A stretch of 64,000 nt of DNA, taken from positions 1 to 64,000 of the forward strand of contig CAJXKP010000003.1 of the NCBI GenBank assembly GCA_913055565.1, in the 5' to 3' direction. Both the position numbers and the translations under genes were made by a program. The notes below the pieces were generated by a model. The model ran no database searches and was not told the origin of the DNA. It worked only from the letters and a program-made list of their open reading frames with translations. Below are positions 52,411 to 64,000 of the stretch, piece after piece; the first letter of the stretch is position 1; each line of letters opens with the position of its first letter. Source of the DNA: an uncultured Ectothiorhodospiraceae bacterium. Its GTDB lineage: Bacteria > Pseudomonadota > Gammaproteobacteria > Nitrococcales > Nitrococcaceae.

Positions 52411-53697
52411 TTACTTCGCGGTGCTGAACTGACCCTCCTCGGTCGAGCCGCTCATGGCCGTCGTCGACGACTGCCCGCCCTGGATCACGTTAGTCACCGT
52501 GTCGAAATAGCCGGCGCCGACCTCACGCTGATGGCGAGTCGCGCTGTAGCCATACTTCTCGGCGTCGAACTCCTTTTGCTGGAGCTCCGAGTAGGCCTCC
52601 ATCTGACGCTCCTTGTAGCCGCGGGCCAGCTCGAACATCGAGTAGTTGAGGCTGTGGAACCCAGCCAGCGTGATGAACTGGAACTTATACCCCATGGCCG
52701 CCAGCTCCCGCTGGAACTTGGCGATAGTTACGTCATCCAGATTGCCCCGCCAATTGAACGACGGCGAGCAATTGTAGGCCAGCATCTGATCCGGGTTCAC
52801 ATCGTGGATCGCATCCGCGAACCGCTTGGCGAACTCCAGATCGGGCTTTCCGGTCTCGCACCAGATCAGATCCGCATACGGCGTGTAGGCCTTGCCGCGC
52901 GCGATCGCTTGCGCCTCCCCCGCATGCGTGCGATGGAAGCCCTCGAAGGTGCGCTCATCCTTGATGAAGGGGGCGTCGTCCTCGTCGATGTCGTTAGTGA
53001 TCAGGTCCGCTGCCAGAGCGTCCGTTCGCGCTACGATCAGCGTCGGCACATCCATCACATCAGCAGCCAAACGGGCGGCCTTGAGCTTCTCAACGGCCTC
53101 GCGCGTCGGCACCAAGACCTTACCGCCCATGTGGCCACATTTCTTTACCGACGCCAGTTGGTCCTCGAAGTGGACCCCTGCCGCGCCGGCCCGGATCATG
53201 CCCTTCATCAGCTCAAAGGCGTTAAGGACACCGCCGAAACCGGCCTCGGCATCGGCAACGATGGGCTGGAACCAGTCGACGCTGTCATCACCCTCGGCAT
53301 GGCTAATCTCGTCGGCGCGCATCAGGCAGTTATTAATGCGCTCGACCACTGACGGCACGGAATCGGCGGGATACAACGACTGATCCGGATACATCGTGCC
53401 GGCGTTATTGGCGTCCGCGGCGACCTGCCAGCCCGAGAGATAAATGGCATTAAGGCCCGCCTTAACCTGCTGCATCGCCTGATTGCCCGTCAGGGCACCC
53501 AGGGCGTTGACGTAATCCATCTCATGAATCTTGCGCCAGAGCTTCTCCGCGCCCAGCCGTGCCAAGGTATACTCGATCCGCACCGAGCCGCGCAGATTGA
53601 CCACATCCTCGGCCGTATAAGGGCGGGTGACGCCCTGCCACCGGGGATTCTCGGCCCAGTCCTTCTGGAGCTGATTGATTGCGGTTTGGTCGTTCAT
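52411..53697 (-). CDS. aceA: isocitrate lyase
   Basis: A 428-residue enzyme of the glyoxylate shunt that cleaves isocitrate to succinate and glyoxylate. The catalytic signature [10 protein letters not shown] has Cys187. [15 protein letters not shown] and the C-terminal [12 protein letters not shown] are also conserved. ATG 53697 was chosen because [20 protein letters not shown] is the family start; the extra 15 upstream codons are not conserved. glcB, its pathway partner, is 6 kb downstream. A good promoter (TTGTCA-N18-TATAGT) precedes it and overlaps that of the divergent LysR gene. Confidence 0.97.
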   Translation of the reverse strand: MNDQTAINQLQKDWAENPRWQGVTRPYTAEDVVNLRGSVRIEYTLARLGAEKLWRKIHEMDYVNALGALTGNQAMQQVKAGLNAIYLSGWQVAADANNAGTMYPDQSLYPADSVPSVVERINNCLMRADEISHAEGDDSVDWFQPIVADAEAGFGGVLNAFELMKGMIRAGAAGVHFEDQLASVKKCGHMGGKVLVPTREAVEKLKAARLAADVMDVPTLIVARTDALAADLITNDIDEDDAPFIKDERTFEGFHRTHAGEAQAIARGKAYTPYADLIWCETGKPDLEFAKRFADAIHDVNPDQMLAYNCSPSFNWRGNLDDVTIAKFQRELAAMGYKFQFITLAGFHSLNYSMFELARGYKERQMEAYSELQQKEFDAEKYGYSATRHQREVGAGYFDTVTNVIQGGQSSTTAMSGSTEEGQFSTAK

Positions 53698-53801
53698 GGC
53701 CTTAATGCCTCCCGTATCGGATCCGCTCCGGATCCGGTTCACTCATTGCGTCGATAAGGCGTCACCACCGCCGCCACCGGCGACAACGGGACTAGGCGAG
53801 C

Positions 53802-53831
53802 ACTATAGTGTCGCGCCGCAGCATTTGACAA
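53802..53831 (-). promoter_or_regulatory. aceA: aceA promoter
   Basis: On the minus strand TTGTCA (53826-53831), 18 bases, TATAGT (53802-53807); each hexamer matches consensus at five of six positions. The -10 lies inside the palindrome CACTATAGTG (53801-53810). The transcription start would be about 100 bases before the ATG. Confidence 0.6.
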
Positions 53832-53871
53832 GGCAATTTTGCCCGTCTGTAGTATTCTAAAAACATATAAT
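53825..53871 (+). promoter_or_regulatory. promoter region of the LysR gene
   Basis: A perfect TTGACA at 53825-53830 is followed at 17 bases by TGTAGT (4/6). A perfect TATAAT at 53866-53871 lies 13 bases before the GTG, without its own -35. The TTGACA overlaps the aceA -35 on the other strand almost completely, so the two promoters should exclude each other. Confidence 0.5.
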
Positions 53872-53884
53872 GAGAGGATGATGC

Positions 53885-54889
53885 GTGGTCACAGAAGCGC
53901 AGAGCCCGAATAAGCATAATCGGATCAAGCAGTTACGTGCCTTCTGCTTCGCGGCAGAGACCGGCAGCATCTCCAAGGCAGCCGAGCAGCTATCCCTAAG
54001 CCAGCCGTCGGTATCGCTGCAGATACAGGCCCTTGAACGCGAGCTCGGTATCACCTTGTTCGAGCGCCGCGGGCCCCGCATCACGGTGACACCCGACGGG
54101 CAGACGCTGTATGAACTGGCTCAACCGCTGGTCGCGGGGGTGGACGCCCTTCCCACACACTTCGCCGCGCGGACACGCAGCCTCAGTGCCGGCCGTCTGG
54201 ACCTCGCGGCCGGCGAATCGACGACGCTCTATCTGTTGCCCGAGCTCATCAACGACTTCATGAAGCAACACCCGGGGATCCACGTCAAGGTCCACAACCT
54301 TGAAGGCCGCGAGATGTGCCAGGCACTTCGCGACGACGAGGTGGATTTTGCCGTGGGCTCCATGCTCGAGCTGCCACCGGACGTCAATTATCGCGCCGTC
54401 TACGCCTACGGCCTATCGCTCATCACACCGCGCCACCACGAACTGGCCGAGCGCGAGGTGATCACCCTGGAGGATCTGGCGCGAGACGACCTCATCGTAC
54501 CGCCACGCCGATTGACCACCTGGCGGCTCATCAACCTGGTATTCCAGCAGCACAGCATCCCGTACCGGCCACGGCTGGAGGTGGGTGGTTGGGAGGTCAT
54601 CAAGCGCTACGTTGCCTGTGGTTTCGGCATCGCCATCGTTAGCAACATGTGCCTGACCGGGAACGAGGACTTCGCGGTCAAGCGTCTGCCCGATATATTC
54701 CCCTGGCGCACCTACGGCGTGCTGACACGCCGGGGGAAGTTCCTGTCTAGCCCTGCCAAGCGCTTTATTGAGCAGATGCAGCCGGACTACTTCGAAGCCG
54801 CGGAGCGCCAGACGAGCCCCGCCAGCGAGAACGTTAGCGAGAACGTCTTCATCCCGGCGGATGCTGATGTCCCGCCCCAGGGATACTGA
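53885..54889 (+). CDS. LysR-family regulator divergent from aceA
   Basis: A 334-residue regulator. The helix-turn-helix is RIKQLRAFCFAAETGSISKAAEQLSLSQPSVSLQIQALERELG, and the sensor half starts near GRLDLAAGESTTLYLLPELINDFM, in the CysB/Cbl-like branch by overall look. The start is GTG 53885 with GAGAGG 7 bases upstream. Divergence from aceA with overlapping promoters suggests that it controls the glyoxylate shunt. The C-terminal 35 residues are low-complexity and probably flexible. Confidence 0.85.
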   Translation: MVTEAQSPNKHNRIKQLRAFCFAAETGSISKAAEQLSLSQPSVSLQIQALERELGITLFERRGPRITVTPDGQTLYELAQPLVAGVDALPTHFAARTRSLSAGRLDLAAGESTTLYLLPELINDFMKQHPGIHVKVHNLEGREMCQALRDDEVDFAVGSMLELPPDVNYRAVYAYGLSLITPRHHELAEREVITLEDLARDDLIVPPRRLTTWRLINLVFQQHSIPYRPRLEVGGWEVIKRYVACGFGIAIVSNMCLTGNEDFAVKRLPDIFPWRTYGVLTRRGKFLSSPAKRFIEQMQPDYFEAAERQTSPASENVSENVFIPADADVPPQGY

Positions 54890-54961
54890 TCCCCACACCG
54901 GCCCGTGGACCCGGCAGGCATGTTAGCCTGATCGATCGTTTTTAGGCGTCGTGAGGCTTCG

Positions 54962-56074
54962 ATGACCGATACCGGTAGCCGGATCATCGTGGGGTTATCC
55001 GGCGGCGTGGACAGCGCCGTCAGTGCCTATCTACTCGTGCGGCAGGGCTACCGCGTCGAGGGGCTGTTTATGAAGAATTGGGAAGACGATGACGCCCCGG
55101 GCGTGTGCCCAGCGGCCGAGGACCGCTCGTTTGCCGATCAGGTCTGCAGCGAGCTCGGCATCCCACTGCATGACGCCAACTTCTCCCAGCGCTATCGCGA
55201 GCAGGTCTTCGAGCACTGCCTCGCCGAGTTCCGAGCCGGGCGCACGCCCAACCCGGACGTGCTGTGCAATCGCCACATCAAATTCGGCGCGCTCGTCGAC
55301 CATGCCCAGCGGCTGGGCGCGGACGCCGTGGCGACCGGCCATTACGCCGGGATACGCGGCGAACCGGGGAACTGGCGACTGATGCGGGCAGCGGACCCGA
55401 GCAAGGATCAGACGTATTTCCTCCATGCCCTCACGCAAGAGCAACTGGCTTGGGCCCGCTTCCCGTTGGCGGAACTCACCAAGGCCCGGGTCCGCGAGAT
55501 CGCAGCCGATGCCGGTTTCGACAACTTCAATCGCAAGGACAGCACCGGGATCTGCTTCATCGGGGAGCGCGACTTCCGCGGCTTCCTGGCGCACTACATC
55601 GAGCCCCAGCCCGGCCCGATTATGACCGACGCCGGCGACTACCTGGGCGAGCATATGGGCCTGGCGTTCTACACCATCGGTCAGCGCCGAGGCCTCGATC
55701 TCGGCGGCCGGGGTGGTCCCTGGTACGTAGCTAACAAGGACCCCGAACGGAATCGGCTCATCGTCGTCGAGGGCCACGACCATCCGGCCCTGTTCAGTCA
55801 TGGCCTGCAGGCGACTCCGGTCCATTGGATCGGGCTGACGGTCCGCGAGCTACCGCGGCGCTGCGTCGCCCGAAACCGCTACCGCCAGCCCGATCAGTCG
55901 TGTCTCATCGAGCCGACGCGAGACGGGGTGCGGGTCTGCTTCGACAGGCCCCAGCGGGCACTCACGCCGGGTCAGTACGTGGTGTTCTACGACCGTGAGG
56001 AGTGTCTGGGTGGCGGTGTCATCGACCATATTGAGGGGCAGAACGACGAGGGGATCGAGCGTGTCAGCGCCTGA
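54962..56074 (+). CDS. mnmA: tRNA 2-thiouridylase MnmA
   Basis: A 370-residue enzyme that puts sulfur on U34 of Lys, Glu and Gln tRNAs. The PP-loop is GLSGGVDSAVSAYLL. The catalytic cysteines lie in NPDVLCNRHIKF and GICFIGERDF. GAGG precedes the ATG by 5 bases. It overlaps hflD by 14 bases; the mnmA-hflD pair is conserved, but purB, its usual third member, is 50 kb away here. Confidence 0.97.
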   Translation: MTDTGSRIIVGLSGGVDSAVSAYLLVRQGYRVEGLFMKNWEDDDAPGVCPAAEDRSFADQVCSELGIPLHDANFSQRYREQVFEHCLAEFRAGRTPNPDVLCNRHIKFGALVDHAQRLGADAVATGHYAGIRGEPGNWRLMRAADPSKDQTYFLHALTQEQLAWARFPLAELTKARVREIAADAGFDNFNRKDSTGICFIGERDFRGFLAHYIEPQPGPIMTDAGDYLGEHMGLAFYTIGQRRGLDLGGRGGPWYVANKDPERNRLIVVEGHDHPALFSHGLQATPVHWIGLTVRELPRRCVARNRYRQPDQSCLIEPTRDGVRVCFDRPQRALTPGQYVVFYDREECLGGGVIDHIEGQNDEGIERVSA

Positions 56075-56678
56075 ACGCGAACAAGTCCTGGCCATGAGCG
56101 GGGTGTTCATGGCGCTGCACCAGGTCCGACGGCTCGGCAGTTACGGCCAGACGGATCAAGCCCAGATAGAGCCGTGCATCCGCGCCTTGCTCACCGACTA
56201 CGATGGCGGCGTAGCCGCGCTCTACGGTGATGACCATAGCCTCCAGCCCGGCCTACACCAACTCATCGATCACCTCGGCAATCCGCGCGAAGCGGAGCTC
56301 ACGCGCTATCTGGTAATCATACTGGCGCTCGAACGCCGCCTCAGTCGGCATCGCCGCTACATGGAGACCGTTCGCCACGGCCTGCAGCGCGCTGCGAGCC
56401 AAGCGGAGTACTTCCAATCGCCCATCCATCGCAACGTCATTAGCAACCTAGGCGATCTATACAGCGAGACGTTGAGCCAGCTCAAGCCGCGGATCGTGGT
56501 CCGCGGCGAGCGCCTCCACCTGGAAGACCCCGACAACGCCGCCATGATTCGCGCGCTGCTCCTATCGGCCGTCCGCGGCGCTGCCCTGTGGCGCGCGGTC
56601 GGTGGCAGTCGCTGGCGCTTGATCACAGGCCGCAATCAACTCATCGAGATCGCACGAGGCCTCCTGGCCACTACCTAG
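56061..56678 (+). CDS. hflD: HflD homologue
   Basis: A 205-residue helical, peripheral membrane protein. E. coli HflD interacts with phage lambda CII; its cellular role is unclear, although the gene is constantly linked to mnmA and purB. GTG 56061 was chosen: GAGGGG stands 7 bases upstream and the protein begins MSAPEREQVLAMSGVFMALHQVRRLGS. Typical blocks are LTRYLVIILALERRLSRHRRYM and NLGDLYSETLSQLKPRIVVRG. The TAG stop lies at the border of a repeat. Confidence 0.92.
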   Translation: MSAPEREQVLAMSGVFMALHQVRRLGSYGQTDQAQIEPCIRALLTDYDGGVAALYGDDHSLQPGLHQLIDHLGNPREAELTRYLVIILALERRLSRHRRYMETVRHGLQRAASQAEYFQSPIHRNVISNLGDLYSETLSQLKPRIVVRGERLHLEDPDNAAMIRALLLSAVRGAALWRAVGGSRWRLITGRNQLIEIARGLLATT

Positions 56679-56716
56679 GGATGCGCTGAATAACCCTCGC
56701 GGGCCTCGGCGCGCCA
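56677..56716 (+). repeat. solo end of the palindromic-element family
   Basis: The segment 56684-56716 matches the left arm of the element at 31681-31713 at 25 of 33 positions without gaps; nearly all differences are transitions. Shared cores are CGCTRAAYAA and TCGGCGCGCCA. It begins inside the hflD stop codon. No matching inverted arm lies nearby. Confidence 0.6.
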
Positions 56717-56992
56717 TAACAGGCGCGCTCGCAGCAAGCGTCGCGACCTCGACCGTCGCGCCAGTGAAGCGGGGCCCGCCGCGCCTTGTCAGAGCGGGCG
56801 CTCGGCGAACAGGGCCCAAGTGCGATTTGAGCGATGTTGTACCTAAACCAGCAATGCGGCACTGCCGCAGCGCCGCCGGATTGGTGTAGACTAGAGGGAC
56901 AACTGGCTGCTACCCCGGGGGCTGAGATGAGGCCCACAAACGGTGGTCGCGAGCCAGGGACAGCGCCCCGTATTAAGCCCCTGGAGTTATCT
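56717..56992. other. acnA upstream region
   Basis: About 275 bp. It has GC-rich inverted repeats at 56717-56830, a perfect palindrome TGCGGCA-C-TGCCGCA at 56855-56869, and TAGACT at 56887-56892 as a weak -10. GGCTGAGA at 56920 recalls a thi-box but the rest of that riboswitch is missing. I see no gene in it. Confidence 0.5.
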
Positions 56993-59752
<2,760 letters not shown>

Positions 59753-59776
59753 GCGGGCAGCCGTCAGCCCATCGAC

Positions 59777-59805
59777 AAGGCCCGGCCGCCGCGCCGGGCC
59801 TTTTT
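59777..59805 (+). terminator. acnA: rho-independent terminator of acnA
   Basis: AAGGCCCGG and CCGGGCCTT form a 9-bp stem with an eight-base loop, followed by TTT (five T in total). It lies 24 bases after the stop codon. Confidence 0.9.
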
Positions 59806-59978
59806 CGTTGCGAACCCCCCGGAGCCGCAGGCGTTAGCAGTCTATGCGTGATCTGGCCGCTCAACTGACAACCGGGCTCGACCGGTTCCTGACAGGCACC
59901 GCCCAGCCCCCGCGCGATCGCTAAGATTTACCCTACGAAACGGCAACGGCGGCACTTGCGGCACCGCCGCCACCTTTG

Positions 59979-59997
59979 AGGCAGCGCTTAGCTGCCT
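59979..59997 (-). terminator. small hairpin at the glcB stop codon
   Basis: AGGCAGC and GCTGCCT pair around five bases, overlapping the glcB TAA. A further GGCGGC/GCCGCC repeat lies just beyond (about 59948-59971). Neither has a T tract on the minus strand. Confidence 0.3.
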
Positions 59998-62162
59998 TTG
60001 AGCTCGCGTCGCCGGGCGTGGAGGATGGGCTCGGTGTAGCCGCTGGGCTGCTCACGGCCCTTGAAGATCAGGTCGCAAGCCGCCCTAAAGGCCACGCCAT
60101 CGTAGGCCGGTGCCATGGGCTGGTAGTTGGGATCGTCACTGTTCTGCCGATCCACGACATCGGCCATGCGCTTGAGCGTCGCCATGACCTGATCCTCGCT
60201 CACCACGCCGTGATATAGCCAGTTGGCAACGTGCTGGCTGCCGATGCGCAGTGTTGCCCGGTCCTCCATGAGCGGGGTATCGGTGATATCCGGCACCTTG
60301 GAGCAGCCGATGCCATGGTCGATCCAGCGCACGACGTAACCCAACAGGCTCTGGCAGTTGTTGTCGAGCTCCTGCTGAATGGCCTCGTCGGACCAGTCCC
60401 GCGCCTCGGTCACGGGAATGGTCAGGAGCTGCTCCAGGCTCGCGCGACGCTGACCAGCCAGCTCGGCCTGCCGGGCACGCACGTCACAGCGGTGATAGTG
60501 GATGCTATGCAGCGTGGCCGCCGTCGGCGATGGGACCCAGGCGCAGTTCGCGCCGGCCTGGGGATGCCCGATCTTGGCGTCCATCATGGCGCTCATCCGA
60601 TCCGGCATGGGCCACATGCCCTTGCCGATCTGGGCGCGCCCCTGTAGCCCACACGCCAGCCCGACGTCGACGTTCCAGTCCTCATAGGCATTGAGCCACG
60701 TGGACTGCTTCATCTCGCCCTTGCGGATCATGGCGCCGGCTTCCATCTCGGTATGGATCTCGTCGCCGGTACGGTCGAGGAAGCCGGTGTTGATGAAGAT
60801 GATGCGTTCGCTGGCCTCGCGTATGCACGCCTTGAGGTTGAGCGTAGTCCGACGCTCCTCATCCATGACGCCGATCTTAATGGTATTGCGGGCCAATCCC
60901 AGTGCTTGTTCAACCTTGGCGAATAGATCACAGGCAAAGCGCACCTCATGGGCGCCGTGCATCTTGGGCTTGACGATGTAGACACTGCCCGTGCGGCTAT
61001 TGCGCATCTCGCCCGGGCCCTTCGCGAGATCATGGATCGCGATCAGGCCCGTGCACATGGCGTCCAGAATGCCCTCAAAGACCTCATTGCCCTCGCCATC
61101 CAGTACCGCGGGCGTGGTCATCAAATGGCCCACATTGCGGACCAGCATCAGGCTGCGGCCTTGCAGGCGCTTGTCACCACCATCCGGCGCCGTGTAGACC
61201 CGGTCGGCATTGAGGTGCCGGGTCATGCTCTGGGTGCCCTTGCGGAAGCTCGTCGTTAGATCGCCCTGCATCAGGCCGAGCCAGTTGCGATACACCCCGG
61301 CCTTATCCTCGCCATCGACGGCCGCCACCGAATCCTCGCAATCCTGGATCGCCGTGACAGCCGCCTCCATGATCACGTCCTTAACGCCGGCGGGATGCTC
61401 GGCCCCGACCGGGTCGCGCGCATCGATGACGATCTCCACATGCAGGCCGTTATTGACCAACAAGATCGTGCTCGGCGCCTCCCCGGTCCCGGTATAGCCG
61501 GCGAACTGGCTGGGGTCCTGCAACCGGACCTCGCGATCACCGTGGACGACAACGAGCTGGCCGTGACCGTAGGGCCCACGCACGCGGTACGCGGTCGCAT
61601 CGCCATGGCTGCCCTCCTGCAACGGCATGAGCTCATCCAGAAAGGCAGCGGCCCGGCGCATGACCTCCTGGCCGCGCTTGGCGTTGTACGCCTTGCCTGG
61701 CGCCAGCTCACCCTCTTGCGGGATCAAGTCGGTGCCGTAGAGGGCGTCGTAGAGACTACCCCATCGCGCGTTGGCCGCGTTGAGCGCATAGCGCGCGTTA
61801 CTCACCGGCACGACGAGCTGCGGGCCAGCGACGTGAGCGATCTCGTCATCGACGTTGGCGGTCGAGACCTGGAAGTCATCGCCCTCAGGCTCGAGGTAGC
61901 CGATCGCCTCGAGGAAGGCGCGATAGCTATCGCTATCGACGGCCCCCGGATTATTACCGTGCCAGTTATCCAACTCGTTCTGCAGTCGCTCGCGTTCGGC
62001 GATCAGCTCCTGGTTGCGCGGAGACATCTCGCGGATGATCCGTGCGAGGGCCTTCCAGAAGTCCTCTACCGTGACACGGGTACCCGGGATGGCCTCGCCA
62101 CTGATGAGCCGATCCAGCGAACGCTCGATCTGGAGTCCTGCCCTGTTCACTCGTTCCGTCAT
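59988..62162 (-). CDS. glcB: malate synthase G
   Basis: A 724-residue single-chain enzyme that joins glyoxylate and acetyl-CoA to malate. [33 protein letters not shown], and the C-terminal [31 protein letters not shown] are characteristic of the G isoform. With aceA it completes the glyoxylate shunt. It diverges from the DsbA-like gene; the 208-bp gap has no clear promoter. Confidence 0.97.
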   Translation of the reverse strand: MTERVNRAGLQIERSLDRLISGEAIPGTRVTVEDFWKALARIIREMSPRNQELIAERERLQNELDNWHGNNPGAVDSDSYRAFLEAIGYLEPEGDDFQVSTANVDDEIAHVAGPQLVVPVSNARYALNAANARWGSLYDALYGTDLIPQEGELAPGKAYNAKRGQEVMRRAAAFLDELMPLQEGSHGDATAYRVRGPYGHGQLVVVHGDREVRLQDPSQFAGYTGTGEAPSTILLVNNGLHVEIVIDARDPVGAEHPAGVKDVIMEAAVTAIQDCEDSVAAVDGEDKAGVYRNWLGLMQGDLTTSFRKGTQSMTRHLNADRVYTAPDGGDKRLQGRSLMLVRNVGHLMTTPAVLDGEGNEVFEGILDAMCTGLIAIHDLAKGPGEMRNSRTGSVYIVKPKMHGAHEVRFACDLFAKVEQALGLARNTIKIGVMDEERRTTLNLKACIREASERIIFINTGFLDRTGDEIHTEMEAGAMIRKGEMKQSTWLNAYEDWNVDVGLACGLQGRAQIGKGMWPMPDRMSAMMDAKIGHPQAGANCAWVPSPTAATLHSIHYHRCDVRARQAELAGQRRASLEQLLTIPVTEARDWSDEAIQQELDNNCQSLLGYVVRWIDHGIGCSKVPDITDTPLMEDRATLRIGSQHVANWLYHGVVSEDQVMATLKRMADVVDRQNSDDPNYQPMAPAYDGVAFRAACDLIFKGREQPSGYTEPILHARRRELKGS

Positions 62163-62370
62163 GCCCTGTCTGCCTCGTCTCGATCGAAAGCGGGATTGAT
62201 GCGATTACAAGCCTGATCAGCGAAGCTTAACGCAGGACCGATGGTCCGGAAAGGTGGCCATCCGCCCAACCTTATACGAGCTCGGGCGGCGCACGCGGCG
62301 CCCAGCGTAACGACCCTAGAGCGTGGTGCGACTGATATCGTAGGCCTCCCATAAGCGCCCAGGCCAACCC

Positions 62371-62997
62371 ATGACCGACGCCATCCGTGTTCCAGTCGAA
62401 CTGTTCTTCGACTACAACTGCCCCTTCTGTTACGTGGCCAGTGAACGCCTAGACCGCCTGGCCCGCCACTACGCCCTGGCAATCCACTATCGGTTCGTCG
62501 AAACGCAACCGAGTAATCCGATCCTCGGATCGATTGTGGCAACGGCGGACGCCAGCGCTGATGGCGCGGCGACCGATGGCGCCCTGCGTGTGCTCATTGA
62601 TCACGATCAACTGCCGCTGGCCGAGCAGCGCCGCGTCACCAACTCGCGCTATGCCCTGCTGCTGGGCCACACGGTCATGAACCACCGGCCACAGTCGTTT
62701 CCGGATTTCCATCGCGCCTTGTTACGCCGTCACTTCGCCGATGGCGCCGTTATCGGCGATACCGATGTGCTCGAGGCTCTAGCCGCCGAACATGGCGTAA
62801 GCGACCTCCTCGCCACGGCCTGGTCCAGCGCTGAGGGCCTGAAGGGCCTGTTAGCGGACGTCGAGAGCGCGCAGCGGCGCGATTTGACTAGTGTGCCCAG
62901 CCTCGTCGTCGGCGAGCGCGCCTTCAACGGTGCCGTCTCCGTAGTAACCCTCGAGACGGCATTGGCCAAGCAGGCAAGGGGCAACCAGGCCGATTAA
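62371..62997 (+). CDS. DsbA-family thioredoxin-fold protein (FrnE-like)
   Basis: A 208-residue protein without signal peptide. FFDYNCPFCYVASERL has the CPFC redox motif at about 18-21, and TSVPSLVVG near residue 175 has the cis-Pro loop. The helical insert lies between. This matches cytoplasmic FrnE/2-hydroxychromene-2-carboxylate isomerase-type proteins. It may be a thiol oxidoreductase or isomerase; the substrate cannot be read from the sequence. Confidence 0.85.
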   Translation: MTDAIRVPVELFFDYNCPFCYVASERLDRLARHYALAIHYRFVETQPSNPILGSIVATADASADGAATDGALRVLIDHDQLPLAEQRRVTNSRYALLLGHTVMNHRPQSFPDFHRALLRRHFADGAVIGDTDVLEALAAEHGVSDLLATAWSSAEGLKGLLADVESAQRRDLTSVPSLVVGERAFNGAVSVVTLETALAKQARGNQAD

Positions 62998-63050
62998 CGC
63001 CCGCGGCTCAGGTCAGAGCTCCGGCTAGCGCAATAGCGCTCGTAACAGCG

Positions 63051-63068
63051 CTGTCACTGAACTGCCAT
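63051..63068 (+). promoter_or_regulatory. Pho-box-like site upstream of ppk1
   Basis: CTGTCAC-TGAA-CTGCCAT: two 7-base units 11 bases apart, one mismatch each from the PhoB half-site CTGTCAT. It lies directly before TATAAA (63071-63076), a likely -10. This spacing is shorter than in classical PhoB promoters. The left unit also belongs to the palindrome ACAGCGCTGT. Confidence 0.45.
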
Positions 63069-63107
63069 AATATAAATCCCCCGGCGAGCAACGGCATTCG
63101 AGCCTCG

Positions 63108-64000
63108 ATGAATACCCCGGATCTCAACAATCCCGATCTCTACATCAACCGCCAGCTAAGCCTGTTGGAGTTCAATCGGCGCGTCCTTGAGCAGGCGCGC
63201 GATACGAGCAATCCGCTGATCGAACGGCTCAAGTTCCTATGCATTGCCAGCGATAACCTGGACGAGTTCTTCGAGGTCCGAGTCGCGGGTCTCAAGCAGG
63301 CGGAGGAGTTGGGCTCCGTACAGGCCGGTCCTGACAACCGAACCCCCCAGGAGGTGCTGCGCGAGATCAGCGCGCGCACCCACGAGCTGGTTGATTACCA
63401 ATACCGCGTCCTCAATGAGAACCTGATGCCGGCGTTGGAGGCGGAGCGTATCCGCTTTTTACGGCGCAGCGAGTGGAGCGACAATCAACGGGCGTGGGTG
63501 GCGCGTTACTTCCGCGAATCATTGTTGCCGATACTCAGCCCGCTGGGCCTCGACCCAGCGCATCCCTTCCCGCAAGTGCTGAACAAGAGCCTTAACTTCA
63601 TCGTCTCCCTCGAGGGCAAGGACGCCTTCGGACGAAGCAGCGGCATGGCCGTCGTCCAGGCACCACGTGCCCTACCCCGCGTCATTCAGCTACCGCCGGA
63701 TGAGCCGGGTAACGGCCCTTGGGACTTCGTCTTCCTATCGTCGATTATCCACGCCCATGTCAACGACCTGTTCCCCGGCATGAAGGCCAATGGATGCTAC
63801 CAATTCCGCGTTACCCGCAATAGCGACCTCTATGTCGACGAGGAAGAGGTCGACGATCTGCTGCGCGCCATGGAAGGTGAGCTGCCGTCCCGGCGCTACG
63901 GCGACTGCGTGCGCCTCGAGGTTGCCATCAACTGCCCGCAGTTCATGTCCGATTACCTGTTGGAGCAATTCGAGCTCAGCCGCGACGACCTCTATCAGGT
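63108..64000 (+). CDS. ppk1: polyphosphate kinase 1 (5' part)
   Basis: The first 297 codons of polyphosphate kinase, which makes polyphosphate from ATP; the gene runs off the window. NPDLYINRQLSLLEFNRRVLEQARD and LKFLCIASDNLDEFFEVRVAGLKQ are the typical N-domain, and the FPQVLNKSLNFIVSLEG segment leads into the head domain. The catalytic His and the C domains lie beyond the window. A PhoB-like site and TATAAA precede it. Confidence 0.96.
   Translation, partial: MNTPDLNNPDLYINRQLSLLEFNRRVLEQARDTSNPLIERLKFLCIASDNLDEFFEVRVAGLKQAEELGSVQAGPDNRTPQEVLREISARTHELVDYQYRVLNENLMPALEAERIRFLRRSEWSDNQRAWVARYFRESLLPILSPLGLDPAHPFPQVLNKSLNFIVSLEGKDAFGRSSGMAVVQAPRALPRVIQLPPDEPGNGPWDFVFLSSIIHAHVNDLFPGMKANGCYQFRVTRNSDLYVDEEEVDDLLRAMEGELPSRRYGDCVRLEVAINCPQFMSDYLLEQFELSRDDLYQ

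Noticed and set aside
56905-56945. GGCTGAGATGAGGCCC upstream of acnA as a TPP riboswitch
   Set aside because: Only the CTGAGA part matches. The second conserved arm (ACCTGATC) and the expected pairing are missing, and aconitase is not a thiamine gene.

Overview
The window is a stretch of ordinary, GC-rich (roughly 60-65 % by eye) gammaproteobacterial chromosome, almost fully coding, with no prophage, CRISPR array, rRNA or tRNA gene that I can see. Gene order matches the conserved gammaproteobacterial blocks known from Pseudomonas and E. coli. The gene set suggests a member of the Chromatiales/Ectothiorhodospiraceae (Spiribacter- or Halorhodospira-like); that placement is inference.

Layout. 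0-6 kb: a RibD-type reductase, fumC, purB and a JmjC/cupin protein related to the ribosomal oxygenases whose metal ligands look degraded. 6-12 kb: the operon cysM - PolB-like exonuclease - rlmD - nudF, divergent from a BarA/GacS hybrid kinase. 12-22 kb: the envelope-stress and ribosome-maturation operon rpoE-rseA-rseB-rseC-lepA-lepB-DUF4845-rnc-era-recO-pdxJ-acpS, divergent from nadB. 23-28 kb: an operon for complex II, sdhF-sdhC-sdhD-sdhA-sdhB-sdhE-ygfX, divergent from ygfZ. The 59-codon sdhF (SDHAF4-like) is a small gene found by reading the sequence. 29-37 kb: lysS and prfB (with the classical +1 frameshift site), an approximately 350-bp palindromic MITE-like element, then hrpA, a YfcE-type phosphoesterase and thrH. 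37-41 kb: a BI-1/YccA membrane protein, then tauE-like and cysB facing apart across an AT-rich palindromic operator. 40-52 kb: serS, crcB, rarA, lolA and ftsK, then a FemAB-like acyltransferase, then aat, bpt, infA, clpA and clpS. 52-64 kb: aceA with a divergent LysR gene, mnmA-hflD, acnA, glcB, a DsbA-like protein and the 5' part of ppk1 behind a Pho-box-like sequence.

How the parts work together. Fumarase, complex II with two flavinylation/assembly factors, aconitase, isocitrate lyase and malate synthase G give most of a TCA cycle and a complete glyoxylate shunt. Aat, Bpt, ClpS and ClpA form a complete bacterial N-degron branch (ClpP lies elsewhere). RpoE/RseA/RseB/RseC with LolA and RseP-type control (not in the window) serve the envelope. 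CysB, CysM and a TauE-type exporter point to sulfur metabolism.

I did not find an obviously new multi-gene system. The observations most worth a second look are the JmjC protein lacking canonical metal ligands, the small sdhF in a mitochondrial/alphaproteobacterial-type sdh operon, the palindromic element between prfB and hrpA whose ends recur at stop codons of other genes, and compact regulatory sites upstream of cysB, aceA and ppk1.
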